Below, in pieces: positions 36,857-45,893 of a stretch of DNA of 64,000 nucleotides. A program made the translations under genes and the position numbers. Source of the stretch: Burkholderia oklahomensis C6786 (GTDB lineage: Bacteria > Pseudomonadota > Gammaproteobacteria > Burkholderiales > Burkholderiaceae). Within the stretch, counting starts at the first letter, position 1; each line of letters begins with the position of its first letter. The notes below the pieces were generated by a model, which saw only the letters and a program-made list of their open reading frames with translations, had not been told where the DNA came from and ran no database searches. Location of the stretch: the NCBI RefSeq assembly GCF_000959365.1, contig NZ_CP009556.1, positions 806,001 to 870,000 of the forward strand. The letters run 5' to 3'.

Positions 36857-37984
36857 TCAGCGCGCGGCGAGCGCCGCCTCGAAACGCGCGGCGACTGCGC
36901 AGACCTGCTCGTCGGCGCCTTTGCGTCCGACGATCTGCAAACCCGCCTTCAGCGGCGAGCCGGCGAGCGGCAGCGGCAGGCTGAGCGCCGGATGACCGCT
37001 CAGGTTGAACGGCCGGATCAGCGACGACATCGCAATCACCGATGCGCCGCCGCGCGCTTCGTCGAGCGTGATCGGCAGCGCGGGCAGCGTCGGCAGCACG
37101 AGCACGTCGGCGGTGCCGAGCGCGCGGTCGACCTGAGCGGTGAAGCGCGCGCGCACGCGTTCCGCGGTGTCGAGCTGGTCGGCCGTCGTCGTCGCGGCGA
37201 CGCGCAGCCGCGCGTCGATATCCGCGCCGAGCTTGCCGCTGCCGACGAAGCGGCCGAACGCGCGCGACGTTTCCGCGTTGATCACGGCGAGGCCCGCATC
37301 GAACGCCGCCGCGAGATCGTCGAGGCGCAACGGCGTGGCCGCGCAATCGGCTTGCCCGGCCGCGCGCTCGACGGCCGCGCGAATCGCCGCGTCCGAATCG
37401 GTTTCGACGATCGCGACGCGACACGCGGCGAGCTGCGGCGATGCGACGGACGCGTCGAAGCCCGGCGCGAGCGCGGCCATCACCGCGACGAGCGTCGCGA
37501 CGTCGCGTGCGAACGGACCGACGCAGTCGAGCGTCGTGTCGACGGGCGCGACGCCGCGTCGCGACACGCGGCCGAAGGTCGGCTTGAGGCCGATCACGCC
37601 GCAGCACGCGGCGGGGCCGCGGATCGAGCCGCCGGTGTCGGTGCCGAGCGCGGCGTCGACGCGCCCGAGACCGACCAGCGACGCCGAGCCGCTCGACGAG
37701 CCGCCCGGTATCCGCGCCGGGTCCTGTGGGTTGACGGGCGTGCCCGTGTAGTCGTTGATGCCCGTCATGCCGAATGCGAGCTCGTGCATGTTCGCCTTGC
37801 CGGCGATCCGCCAACCCGCGTCGAGCACGCGCTCGACGACTTCCGCGTGGCGCTCGGCGGGCGGCGCGTCGGCGAGCGCGCGGCTCGCGCCCGTCGTGCG
37901 GTGGCCCGCGATGTCGATCGTGTCCTTGATCGCGATCGTCGGTCCGGGGCCGCCCAGGGAAAACGTTTCGATGAATCCGGTCAT
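36857..37984 (-). CDS. iacH: amidase-signature hydrolase, IacH-like
   Basis: 375 residues, shorter than most amidase-signature enzymes. The catalytic triad region is complete: IAIKDTID (Lys20), PGGSSSGSASLVG (cis-Ser) and GTDTGGSIRGPA (nucleophile Ser). IacH is the amidase of auxin-degradation loci and is thought to open an oxidised indole ring or hydrolyse an amide intermediate on the way to catechol. It sits 22 bases after the SnoaL-like gene on the same strand. Confidence 0.85.
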   Translation of the reverse strand: MTGFIETFSLGGPGPTIAIKDTIDIAGHRTTGASRALADAPPAERHAEVVERVLDAGWRIAGKANMHELAFGMTGINDYTGTPVNPQDPARIPGGSSSGSASLVGLGRVDAALGTDTGGSIRGPAACCGVIGLKPTFGRVSRRGVAPVDTTLDCVGPFARDVATLVAVMAALAPGFDASVASPQLAACRVAIVETDSDAAIRAAVERAAGQADCAATPLRLDDLAAAFDAGLAVINAETSRAFGRFVGSGKLGADIDARLRVAATTTADQLDTAERVRARFTAQVDRALGTADVLVLPTLPALPITLDEARGGASVIAMSSLIRPFNLSGHPALSLPLPLAGSPLKAGLQIVGRKGADEQVCAVAARFEAALAAR

Positions 37985-38006
37985 GGTGCGCTCGTTGCGG
38001 GATCGA

Positions 38007-38741
38007 TCAGGCTGGAGAGCGGCGATTGACGCGCCACGGCGCGTCGAACAGCCGTTCGGTGCGGAAATGTCGGATCAGCCACGCGTCGCCGGCCGCGCTC
38101 GGCGCGAAGTCCACCGTCAGGCGCGCGGCGATCAGCTCGGCCGGCGCGTCGACGTAGTCGGACGCCTGCAGCATGATCCAGCAGCCTCGGCCCGCCGCGC
38201 CATCGACGACGATCGTCTCCGACGTCAGGAAGTGGACGTTCGTCGCGAAATGCGGCGTCGGCGGCAGATAGCGCAGCAGCATCGCGACGATCTCGCCGGG
38301 GCCGCGCAGGCGGCCGAACTGGTGCGCGTACTGCGGGCCGACGCCTTCCCAGATCGCGTCGGCGGTGAAGAGCGCCGCGAGCGACGCGCGGTCCGCGGCG
38401 TCCGCCGGCACGTCGCAGAGCGACATGTAGCGCGTCATCGTCGCGCGGATCGCGCGCTCGGCTTCGAGCATCGCGACGCGGCGCGCGAGCGCGGCGAGCG
38501 TCGGCGGCGCGGCCACGGGCGTGTCGTGCACGGCGTGCGCATCGTGCGTGTCGCGCGCGATGGTTCCGCCGCACGATGCGCTTGCGCGATCCGTTCGCGC
38601 CGCGTCGGCGTCGATGTCGGCATTGGCCTTGGTCTCGCCGCGCAGCCTCGTCGCGCGCATTGCGCTCGCCGCATCCGGCGCGCGCGGCTCGCCCGCATCG
38701 CCGTTCGTGCGCCGGCCTCGCCGGCTCGTCGCGGCGCTCAC
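38007..38741 (-). CDS. iacI: SnoaL/NTF2-like protein, IacI-like
   Basis: 244 residues from a GTG at 38741 that overlaps the upstream stop as GTGA. An ATG at 38660 (217 residues) is an alternative. The first 80 residues are low-complexity Arg/Ala-rich. The conserved part starts at about ARRVAMLEAERAI and continues MTRYMSLCDVP, with WEGVGPQYAHQFGR and the SDYVDAP region of the cone-shaped SnoaL-like fold. These folds serve as isomerases, dehydratases or small-molecule binders. Position between IacB and IacH genes identifies it with the uncharacterised IacI of other iac loci. The identification rests on context. Confidence 0.72.
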   Translation of the reverse strand: MSAATSRRGRRTNGDAGEPRAPDAASAMRATRLRGETKANADIDADAARTDRASASCGGTIARDTHDAHAVHDTPVAAPPTLAALARRVAMLEAERAIRATMTRYMSLCDVPADAADRASLAALFTADAIWEGVGPQYAHQFGRLRGPGEIVAMLLRYLPPTPHFATNVHFLTSETIVVDGAAGRGCWIMLQASDYVDAPAELIAARLTVDFAPSAAGDAWLIRHFRTERLFDAPWRVNRRSPA

Positions 38742-39121
38742 GACGCGGCAGCCTGCGCAGCGGCCGGCGGCACGGCGAGCGGCCGGCCGACGCGCGCCTC
38801 GATCTTGCCGTACCGCCACAGGTTGTATTCGCCGACGGGCGTTGTGCGATACAGGTTGCAGACTGCGGCGACGGTGTCGAAGTCGACGACGTCGGCCATG
38901 ATGTAGAACGTCCACGGCGCGCCGTCGGACTGTCCGACGACGAGCCGGTCGTCGTCCATCACGCCGAGCACGCGCACGCCGTCCATCGCTTCGACGGCGG
39001 CGAGCATCTTGCCGTACGCCTGCCAGACTTCGCCGATGCGGTCGCGCGGGAGGTCGAAGAAATTCTGCGTGACGCCGCAGCAGAACAGCACGCGCAGCGG
39101 CAACGGGCGTTGGTCGGACAT
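38738..39121 (-). CDS. iacB: small conserved protein, IacB-like
   Basis: 127 residues from ATG at 39121, supported by AGGAG 8 bases upstream; an earlier in-frame ATG lacks one. The sequence PLRVLFCCGVTQNFFDLP, DGVRVLGVMDDDRLVVG and WTFYIMADVVDFDTV suggests a ferredoxin-like alpha+beta fold, such as dimeric barrel proteins. No catalytic motif is seen. IacB has no assigned activity. The adjoining genes (iacA upstream, iacI overlapping downstream) give the identification. Confidence 0.75.
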   Translation of the reverse strand: MSDQRPLPLRVLFCCGVTQNFFDLPRDRIGEVWQAYGKMLAAVEAMDGVRVLGVMDDDRLVVGQSDGAPWTFYIMADVVDFDTVAAVCNLYRTTPVGEYNLWRYGKIEARVGRPLAVPPAAAQAAAS

Positions 39122-39242
39122 GTAAGGGCTCCTGTCGGTTCGGGTTGAATTCAAGATGGTTGATCGCGCCGCGCGCAGCGGCGCTCAGTGCATGAGTTCC
39201 GCGCGGCGGCGCGCCGGGCGCCGGCGCGCGGCACGCGTCGGA

Positions 39243-40442
39243 TCACAAATAGCCGGGAAACGGCGCGACGCCGGTGAATACCGCGCCGGCGCCGTCGAGA
39301 TTGCCTTCGCCGAGAAACGCGTGCTGCGTGACGACCATCGCATCGCGCAGCAGCCGCTGCAGCGGATGCGCGCGATAGATCGCGGGCGTGCCGCCGAGGC
39401 GATACGCGCGCTCGACGACGCTTGCGCCTTCGCGCGCGGCGTGCGTCGCCGCGAGCCGCAGCAGGCTCACGTGCTCGGGCGTCACGTCGCGGCCGGCGAC
39501 GATTGCCTGCCACACTTCGTCGGTCGCTTCGTAGAAGAACGCGCGCGCCGCGCGCAACTGCGCCTCGGCCTTCGCGAGCTCGATCCGGAAGTACGCGCGG
39601 TCGGCGAGGCGCGGCGCGCCCGTCGTCGTCTTGCGGCCGCCCGACATCCGGTTCACCGTGTCGAGCGCCGCGCGCGCGAGGCCGAGATTGACGACCGCGA
39701 GCACCTGCGCCGCGTACGCAATGGTCGGATAGCGATAGAGCGGCTCGTCGACGGTCGGCGCGCCGCCGCGCACGAAGGTCCAGGGCTCGGCGACGAACTG
39801 GTCGACGACGCGCAGATCGTGGCTGCCGGTGCCCTGCATGCCGACCACGTCCCAGTTTTCGACGATCTCGACCTGCTCGGGCCGGAACACCGCGGTGCGC
39901 GGCTTGCCGGGCGCTTCACCGTCGGCGCCCGGAATCGCGATGCCGACGCCGAGCCAGTCCGCGCCCTTGCAGCCGCTCGCGAACTTCCACGTGCCGTCGA
40001 CGCGCCAGCCGCCCGGCGCTTGCCGCGCGGGCTGCACGGGGAAGAGGCCGCCCGCGAACACCTGATCGGGCCCCGTCGCGTAGACGGCTTCCTGCGTCGC
40101 GAGCGGCAGCGCCGCGAGATAGACGTTCGCGGAGCCGAAGCTCGCGACCCACGCGGCCGAGCCGTCGGCGGTCGCGATGCGCTCGATCATCCCGAGAAAC
40201 TCGGCGGGCGGGCGCGCGTCGCCGCCGAAGCGGGTCGGCGTGCCGGCGCGGTAGAGGCCGGCGCGCTTGAACAGCTCGACGACGTCGCGCGGCACGTGCG
40301 ACAGCCGGTCGAATTCGTCGCGGCGCGCGGCCACCACGGCGATCACGTCGTCGAGCGGCAGCGCATCGAGCCCGCATGCCGGCGCGACGCGCGGCTGAGC
40401 GGAGCGGGCGGCGCCGACGGCGGCGGCGGCGGTTTCTGACAT
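39243..40442 (-). CDS. iacA: acyl-CoA-dehydrogenase-like flavin monooxygenase, IacA-like
   Basis: 399 residues from ATG at 40442 (AGGAG 8 bases upstream). It has the acyl-CoA dehydrogenase fold but lacks the usual substrate motifs. FASGCKGADWLGVGIAI, VVGMQGTGSHDLRVVD and the C-terminal RAHPLQRLLRDAMVVTQH resemble the HsaA/DszC group of reduced-flavin hydroxylases. IacA performs the first hydroxylation of indole-3-acetate, using reduced flavin from a reductase such as that at 32699. It is first in a minus-strand run iacA-iacB-iacI-iacH-iacE and faces the divergent histidine kinase gene. Confidence 0.86.
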   Translation of the reverse strand: MSETAAAAVGAARSAQPRVAPACGLDALPLDDVIAVVAARRDEFDRLSHVPRDVVELFKRAGLYRAGTPTRFGGDARPPAEFLGMIERIATADGSAAWVASFGSANVYLAALPLATQEAVYATGPDQVFAGGLFPVQPARQAPGGWRVDGTWKFASGCKGADWLGVGIAIPGADGEAPGKPRTAVFRPEQVEIVENWDVVGMQGTGSHDLRVVDQFVAEPWTFVRGGAPTVDEPLYRYPTIAYAAQVLAVVNLGLARAALDTVNRMSGGRKTTTGAPRLADRAYFRIELAKAEAQLRAARAFFYEATDEVWQAIVAGRDVTPEHVSLLRLAATHAAREGASVVERAYRLGGTPAIYRAHPLQRLLRDAMVVTQHAFLGEGNLDGAGAVFTGVAPFPGYL

Positions 40443-40687
40443 GGCGGGTCTCCTGAATATGGGATCGACTGAGGAAGAAAAAGGGCGCGTAGGCGCATCG
40501 GCGCGGACGAGCATCGCTGGAATCCAGTCTAGGAATGCAATAAGGACGCTTCAATTGGGACGATGGACGCGCGACCTGGGGACGAGCCGTGTCTCCGTAA
40601 AGAATTCTTCAGATGCGGCGCGTCGGCACGGGTGTTAATGTGAACATCCACGCGCGCCGCGCCGTGCCGCCCCCGCAGAACCGAGCC

Positions 40688-42154
40688 ATGACCTTTCCCG
40701 CCGAAGACGATTTCCGCCGCCTGCTCGATGCGCTGTCGCTGTGCGTGCTGCTGCACGACGCGAAGACGAAGGCGATCGTCTGGGCGAACCGCGCGGCGTG
40801 CGACGTGCTCGGCTTTACCGTCGCGGAGCTGCTGCCGCTGAAGGCGCCTGACATGACGCGGCCCGGGCCGAAGTACCAGCGCGAGATCGGCGTCGGCGCG
40901 ATGGACCGCTCGATCACCGACGGTCCGCAGGTGTACGAATGGTGCTACCGGTCGCGCACGGGCGTCGACATGCTGTCGGAGGCCACCGCGACGCACGTGC
41001 GGCTGCGCGAGCGCGACGTCGTGATGGTGCAGTTTCGCGACATCAGCGCGGAGGAGGCGACGCGCCAGGCGCTGCGGCGCTACGAGGCGAGGCTGCGCGA
41101 GTTCATGCAGGACCTCGACGAAGGCGTCGCGGTGCTGACGCCGCACGGCGGCGTGCAGTTCATCAGCGAATCGGGGCGGCGCGTGCTCGGCATCGCGGCG
41201 GGCGAGCCGCTCGGCGACGTGCTCGACTACTGCACGGTCGCCGATCGCGACCGTCTGATCGCGCAACTGCGCGACGCGCCCGCGTGCCGTCCGTCCGAGC
41301 CGCAGCGCTACCGGATCGCGCGCCGCGACGGCACGCCGCGCTGGGTGCGGATCACGTGCCGGCGCGTCGACATCGAAGGCGACCTGAGCGGTTTGCTGAT
41401 CCACTTCCGCGACGTGACCGACGAGGTGGCGATCGAGGAGACGCGGCGCATCGAGGCGCGGATGCTCGAATACGCGGGACGCTACAACGCGATGGGCGAG
41501 ATGGCGGCCGTGATCGCGCACGAGCTGAGCCAGCCGCTCGCGGCGGTGCGCAACTTCATCGAAGGCGCGATCCAGCGGCTCGGCCAGCCGGGCTCGACGG
41601 ACGATGTCGTCTGGGGGTTGCGCGGCGCCGACCGGCAGGCGGAGCACGCGGCGCTCATCATCAAGAGCGTGCGCGAATACGTCGTGCGGCGCGAGTCCGT
41701 CGAGGCGGTCGTCGATCTGCGCGACATTCTGGCGGACGTGTCGTATTTCATCGATCTGCGCGCGAAGGAAGCCGGCGTCGCGGTGGCGATCGTGCAGGCG
41801 GACGCGCCGCTGCCGGTGCGCTGCGAGCGCGTGCTGATCGGGCAGGTGATCCTGAATCTCGCATTCAACGCGATCGAGGCGCTGACCGACGTCGTTCCGC
41901 CGGCGCGCGCGCTGATGCTCGGCATCGGCGAGCACGCGGGGCGCGCGGTGCTGCACGTCGTCGACAACGGGCCCGGCGTGCCCGACGGCGTGCACGCTCG
42001 ACTGTTCGACGGCTTCTCGTCGTCGAAAGTCAGCGGCAACGGGATCGGGTTGTCGCTGTGCAAGAACATCGTCACGCGGCACGGCGGCAGGATCTGGGCG
42101 CAGCCGGCGCCGGGCGGCGGGCTCGAATGCCGCTTCTCGCTGCCGCTCGCGTAA
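40688..42154 (+). CDS. soluble PAS-domain sensor histidine kinase, IacS-like
   Basis: 488 residues from ATG at 40688. Two PAS domains cover about 10-118 and 138-245, with no membrane segment, so it senses a cytoplasmic signal. The dimerisation helix carries MAAVIAHELSQPLAAVRNF with the phosphorylated His278. The ATPase part has VILNLAFNAIEAL (N box), VVDNGPGVPDG and GNGIGLSLCKNIV. The FixL-like layout fits phosphotransfer to the FixJ-type regulator at 33606-34238. In iac loci with IacR1/IacS the kinase responds to auxin or a breakdown product. The ligand of the first PAS domain is unknown. No heme-binding motif is evident. Confidence 0.87.
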   Translation: MTFPAEDDFRRLLDALSLCVLLHDAKTKAIVWANRAACDVLGFTVAELLPLKAPDMTRPGPKYQREIGVGAMDRSITDGPQVYEWCYRSRTGVDMLSEATATHVRLRERDVVMVQFRDISAEEATRQALRRYEARLREFMQDLDEGVAVLTPHGGVQFISESGRRVLGIAAGEPLGDVLDYCTVADRDRLIAQLRDAPACRPSEPQRYRIARRDGTPRWVRITCRRVDIEGDLSGLLIHFRDVTDEVAIEETRRIEARMLEYAGRYNAMGEMAAVIAHELSQPLAAVRNFIEGAIQRLGQPGSTDDVVWGLRGADRQAEHAALIIKSVREYVVRRESVEAVVDLRDILADVSYFIDLRAKEAGVAVAIVQADAPLPVRCERVLIGQVILNLAFNAIEALTDVVPPARALMLGIGEHAGRAVLHVVDNGPGVPDGVHARLFDGFSSSKVSGNGIGLSLCKNIVTRHGGRIWAQPAPGGGLECRFSLPLA

Positions 42155-42198
42155 CGCAGCGGGACGGCGTCCGACGCGCGGGACGAGCGTGTGCATCG

Positions 42199-42585
42199 TC
42201 AGCGGCCGAGCGCGTGCGCCGTCTTGCCGCCGATCCCGAAATCGGTCGTCGGGATGTCCTTGACGATCACGCGAATCGCCTGCAACGGCGCATCGAGCAC
42301 GGCCGCGCTCGCATCGGACAGCGCGGCGATCAGCGCGCGCTTCTGCTCGTCGGCGCGCCCGGAGATCAGGATCGCGACGATCACGGGCAGCGCGGGCGGC
42401 GCGCCGTCGGCCGCGCTGCGACCGCCGAGCCCGATGTGCGTCGCGGGCAGCTCGCTCAACAGGATTCGCACCGATTCGGCGGGCGCGCCAATCGCGGCGA
42501 CGGTCGCCGCGGTCAGCCGGTCGATCAGCTCGGCCTTCCGTGCGTCTCGATGGCCGGCCGGCAAATACACTTCGAGTGTCGGCAT
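42199..42585 (-). CDS. tandem 4-oxalocrotonate-tautomerase-like protein
   Basis: 128 residues consisting of two 4-OT-like beta-alpha-beta units. The first begins right after the initiator with PTLEVYLPAG and ends PATHIGLGG. The second begins LPVIVAILISG and ends IPTTDFGIGGKTA. The N-terminal catalytic proline (Pro1 after Met removal) is kept. Such enzymes tautomerise or isomerise keto-enol intermediates of aromatic breakdown. The gene lies between the kinase (convergent) and iacD, and could act on a late intermediate. Confidence 0.83.
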   Translation of the reverse strand: MPTLEVYLPAGHRDARKAELIDRLTAATVAAIGAPAESVRILLSELPATHIGLGGRSAADGAPPALPVIVAILISGRADEQKRALIAALSDASAAVLDAPLQAIRVIVKDIPTTDFGIGGKTAHALGR

Positions 42586-42671
42586 GATGAGATGAAAGAG
42601 AAAACGTCGACGAAAAGGCGCGCTCGCCGCGCACGCGCTTGCATGCGCGCCGCGACGAGGGCGCCGCGGCG

Positions 42672-43172
42672 TCACAGCAGGAAGCCGATCGCGCTCAGCG
42701 CATCGGTCGAGTCGATCAGGCGGATCACCTTCCCGGCCAGACGCACGTCGCCGTCGCGCAGGTCGAGCTTGTGCGTGACGTCCGCCGCGAACAGCGTCGC
42801 GACGCCGCGCTTGTATGCGACGACGACCTGCGCGGACTTCACTTCGATCGTCTCCGCGCTTTCGCTCTCGAGCGTGAAGCGCGACACGGTGCGCACCGTG
42901 CGCGCCGCGTCGGACGCCGACGCCGAATAGCCGGACAGCATTCGCTGCGTGCGCTTCTCGCGCATCTCGTGATCGTCGTACACATAGTTGAGCGTGGCTT
43001 CGAAGTCGGTCGCGGCGGGATCGATCGGGACGACGTAACGACCGGCCGGCTCCCACAGATCGAGCCAGCCGCGATAGTCGCGGCGATCGAGCAGCTCGGC
43101 CTCGCGCCAGATGAACTCGACGGCACGCGCGAACGTGCGCGTGGAAAAAAGGGCGTTGCGGTCGTCCATCAT
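42672..43172 (-). CDS. iacD: aromatic-ring-hydroxylating dioxygenase beta subunit, IacD-like
   Basis: 166 residues from the ATG at 43172 that overlaps the IacC stop (ATGA). An ATG 8 codons earlier lies inside iacC. The NTF2-like beta-subunit fold shows VEFIWREAELLDRRDYRGWLDL, YVVPID and VYDDHEMREKR, standard for this family. It pairs with the catalytic alpha subunit encoded next to it. In iac clusters the IacCD oxygenase works after the first hydroxylation and leads toward catechol. Confidence 0.87.
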   Translation of the reverse strand: MMDDRNALFSTRTFARAVEFIWREAELLDRRDYRGWLDLWEPAGRYVVPIDPAATDFEATLNYVYDDHEMREKRTQRMLSGYSASASDAARTVRTVSRFTLESESAETIEVKSAQVVVAYKRGVATLFAADVTHKLDLRDGDVRLAGKVIRLIDSTDALSAIGFLL

Positions 43173-44452
43173 GCTTGCTCCATCATCTTGCGCCATTGCC
43201 GGTATGCTTCGCGCATGCCGGTCTCGTCGGTCGCATGCGCGGTCTTTTCGCCGTTCGGCGCGGTCGTTTCGCGGTTCAGCCCGCGGTTCACGAGAATCGG
43301 CACGTCGGGCCCCGCATGCGCGCCGCGCTGCACGCGCTCCCAGGCTTCCGCGTCGTCCGGGCTACCGAAGCCGAACGGCCCCTGGAAATGCTCGTGGATC
43401 CGCAGCCGGACCTGATTCGCCTCGTCCGGGCCGCCATCCATCGCGAGCGCGACGTGGCGGATCTCGGTCTCCTCCGCCGAAATCGGCCGCAGCACGCGAA
43501 AGAACGCCATCGACAGCGCGAGGTTCGGAAACAGATTGAGGTTGAAGCCGACGCCCATCAGCGAGCGCACGATACGCCGCACTTCGTCGGGCGCATGCCG
43601 CTCGGCGAGCTGCGCGGCGAGCGCGTCGAAGCGTTGTGGCAGCGGCGCGCCGTCGTCTTCGTCGAGATCGATCAGCTCGGGCATCAGCACGGCGAGGCTG
43701 TGGCCGTTGCCGAGCGCGCGGCAGAACGCGGCGTCGCTCGTCATGAAGCTCGTGATCGCGGCGGCCGTCTCGTCGTCGATCGATTTCATCCACGATTTGT
43801 GGACGACCGGGAAGTGGTAAAGGTCGGTCGTGTTCTCGAGCTGGATCTTCCAGTTGCCCTTGAACTTGAACTTGTGCTCGCCGTTCGACTTGATCGGGTA
43901 GCCCGCGCCCTGCTTCATGAACAGGTCGATCCACGGCTTCGCCGCGCCGAGGAAATCGTCGAGCGGTTCGACATCCTGATTGAAGCTCGCGAACACGAGG
44001 CCCTGGTAGGTGCCGACGCGCAGCTTCACGAGCGGCAGATCGTTTTTGTCGCATACGCCTTCGTAGCCGTCGCCGTACGGCAGTGCGCGCAGCGTGCCGT
44101 CGAGCGCGTACGACCAGCTGTGGTACGGGCACGTGAAGCCTTTCGCGTTCCCGCGGTGCGCTTCGCAGACAGTCGCGCCGCGATGGCGGCAGCGGTTCTG
44201 CAGCACGTTCACGTCGCCGTTCCTGTCGCGCACGACGATGACCGGCTGGCGGCCGATCGTCGTCGTCACGAAGTCGCCGGGATTCGGCAGCTCGCTGTCG
44301 TGCGCGACCCAGATCCAGGTGCGATAGAAGATGCGCTCGAGCTCGGCCTCGAACAGCTCGGGGTCGTAGTACATCGACGGGGCGATGCGATCGGACTCCA
44401 CGCGCCGGGCGAGCGCGCGCGTGTCGATGGTCTGATAAGGAGATTCGCTCAT
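43169..44452 (-). CDS. iacC: aromatic-ring-hydroxylating dioxygenase alpha subunit, IacC-like
   Basis: 427 residues from ATG at 44452; an in-frame ATG at 44512 would add 20 residues and neither has a strong binding site. The Rieske cluster is CRHRG (Cys88, His90) and CPYH (Cys108, His111). The mononuclear iron site is NTTDLYHFPVVH, with Asp210 bridging and His213/His218 as ligands. This is a two-component Rieske oxygenase fed by the reductase at 45894. It resembles anthranilate and 3-phenylpropionate oxygenases, but the neighbours point to IacC. A LysR gene is divergent, and CAAATTGAT at 44550 recurs upstream of iacF. Confidence 0.88.
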   Translation of the reverse strand: MSESPYQTIDTRALARRVESDRIAPSMYYDPELFEAELERIFYRTWIWVAHDSELPNPGDFVTTTIGRQPVIVVRDRNGDVNVLQNRCRHRGATVCEAHRGNAKGFTCPYHSWSYALDGTLRALPYGDGYEGVCDKNDLPLVKLRVGTYQGLVFASFNQDVEPLDDFLGAAKPWIDLFMKQGAGYPIKSNGEHKFKFKGNWKIQLENTTDLYHFPVVHKSWMKSIDDETAAAITSFMTSDAAFCRALGNGHSLAVLMPELIDLDEDDGAPLPQRFDALAAQLAERHAPDEVRRIVRSLMGVGFNLNLFPNLALSMAFFRVLRPISAEETEIRHVALAMDGGPDEANQVRLRIHEHFQGPFGFGSPDDAEAWERVQRGAHAGPDVPILVNRGLNRETTAPNGEKTAHATDETGMREAYRQWRKMMEQA

Positions 44453-44605
44453 CGTGGTCGGAAGGAAATTCGCGATGTCGTCGCGAGGTTGCGGGGCTGG
44501 CATGTTTGCCATGTCGTCCGGCCAGTGTCGCGGCGCGCTTGATATCCGTCAAATTGATCTAAAATCTATCTATTCATAAATGCGATGAATTTTCAGGAGG
44601 CGGCC

Positions 44606-45526
44606 GTGACGTCCATCGATCATCTCGATCTGAACCTGCTGCGCGTGTTCCAGGCGATCGTCGAGGAGCGCAGCCTGACGAAGGCGGGCGAGCGGCTCGC
44701 GCTGTCGCAGCCGGCCGTCAGCTATTCGCTCGGCCGCCTGCGCACGCTGTTCGACGATCCGCTCTTCATCCGCACGCGCGCGGGCATGCAGCCGACGCCG
44801 ATCGCGCTCGAACTCGCGACCATCGTCGGGCGCGCGCTCGACACGGTGCGCGAGGCGCTGCGCTATGCGGAGAGCTTCGATCCCGCCGTCAGCACGCGCA
44901 CGTTCCGGGTGTCGCTGTCCGACGCGGGCGAGATGGCGTATCTGCCTGCGATCTGCCGCGCGCTGCACGAGCGTGCGCCGCGCGTGAAGCTTGCCGTGCG
45001 GCCGATGCCCGTCGACGAGATCGAGGACGCGCTGCGATCGAGCCGGCTCGACTTCGCGATCGGCAATCTGCCGGCGCTGATGCCGCGCACCCGGCACCGG
45101 CTGCTGTTCGAAGAGACCTACGTGTGCATGACGGGGCGGCGGCGCGGCCTGCCGAAGGCCGCCGCGCTCGGCCTCGAGCAGTTCCTGCAGGCGTCGCACG
45201 TACAGGTAATGTCGGTCGAGCACAGCCATCACGCGCTCGACGATGCGCTGCGCGCGCAAGGCGTCGGCCGCAACATCGCGCTCGAAGTGCCGCACTTCGT
45301 CGCGCTGCCGGGCATCCTGAGCGTCACGGATCTGTACGCGACGCTGCCGAAGCGGCTCGCGCAGATCCTCAATCGCGGCGACGCGTTCCGGATCTATGCG
45401 CTGCCGGTGCCGCTGCCCGCGGTGCCGGTGACGATGCACTGGCACGAGCATTTCGACGACGACGCGGGCATCGCGTGGATGCGCGATCTGATGGCGGGGA
45501 TCGTCGAGCATTTCGACGAGGCTTGA
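44606..45526 (+). CDS. LysR-family regulator of the iac locus (IacR2-like)
   Basis: 306 residues from GTG at 44606, chosen because a perfect AGGAGG lies 5 bases upstream. The ATG at 44585 would place that site inside the gene. The N-terminal helix-turn-helix reads LDLNLLRVFQAIVEERSLTKAG followed by LSQPAVSYSLGRLR. The effector domain is typical of NodD/NahR-type activators of aromatic catabolism. It is divergent from iacC, so it likely controls iacCD. In Paraburkholderia the LysR IacR2 acts with the two-component pair on this pathway. Confidence 0.88.
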   Translation: MTSIDHLDLNLLRVFQAIVEERSLTKAGERLALSQPAVSYSLGRLRTLFDDPLFIRTRAGMQPTPIALELATIVGRALDTVREALRYAESFDPAVSTRTFRVSLSDAGEMAYLPAICRALHERAPRVKLAVRPMPVDEIEDALRSSRLDFAIGNLPALMPRTRHRLLFEETYVCMTGRRRGLPKAAALGLEQFLQASHVQVMSVEHSHHALDDALRAQGVGRNIALEVPHFVALPGILSVTDLYATLPKRLAQILNRGDAFRIYALPVPLPAVPVTMHWHEHFDDDAGIAWMRDLMAGIVEHFDEA

Positions 45527-45893
45527 GGGGGGGCGGCAGTGTTGGGCGGGGGCGCGGTCGAGCGGCTGGGCGGTTTGGGTCGCGTGCGGTTGCGTGCCGG
45601 CTCGGCGCGGACGACTGGTCCGAGTGCGTAGCGCTCGTCGAGCGGTGTTTGACCGGCGGCGTTTTTCAATTCAGCGGACCAAACCGCTTGTATTCGATCG
45701 CCGATGCGCGATGGAGGGTGCGCGGGCATCGACTGGACGTGCGGCGGAGGCGCGCGTGTTCGGGATGTCGGGCGGGCGCAGATCGGCAGTCCGATGCAAT
45801 TCGATATCGCGCGACGTCACGCGAGCTGGACAACCGAAGCGACGCGAACGGCGCGAACGATGCAAAAAACGAAGGCCCCCTGAACAAGCGGCG
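45527..45893. other. intergenic region
   Basis: No supported gene or site. It is the convergent gap between the LysR gene and iacF. Confidence 0.4.
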
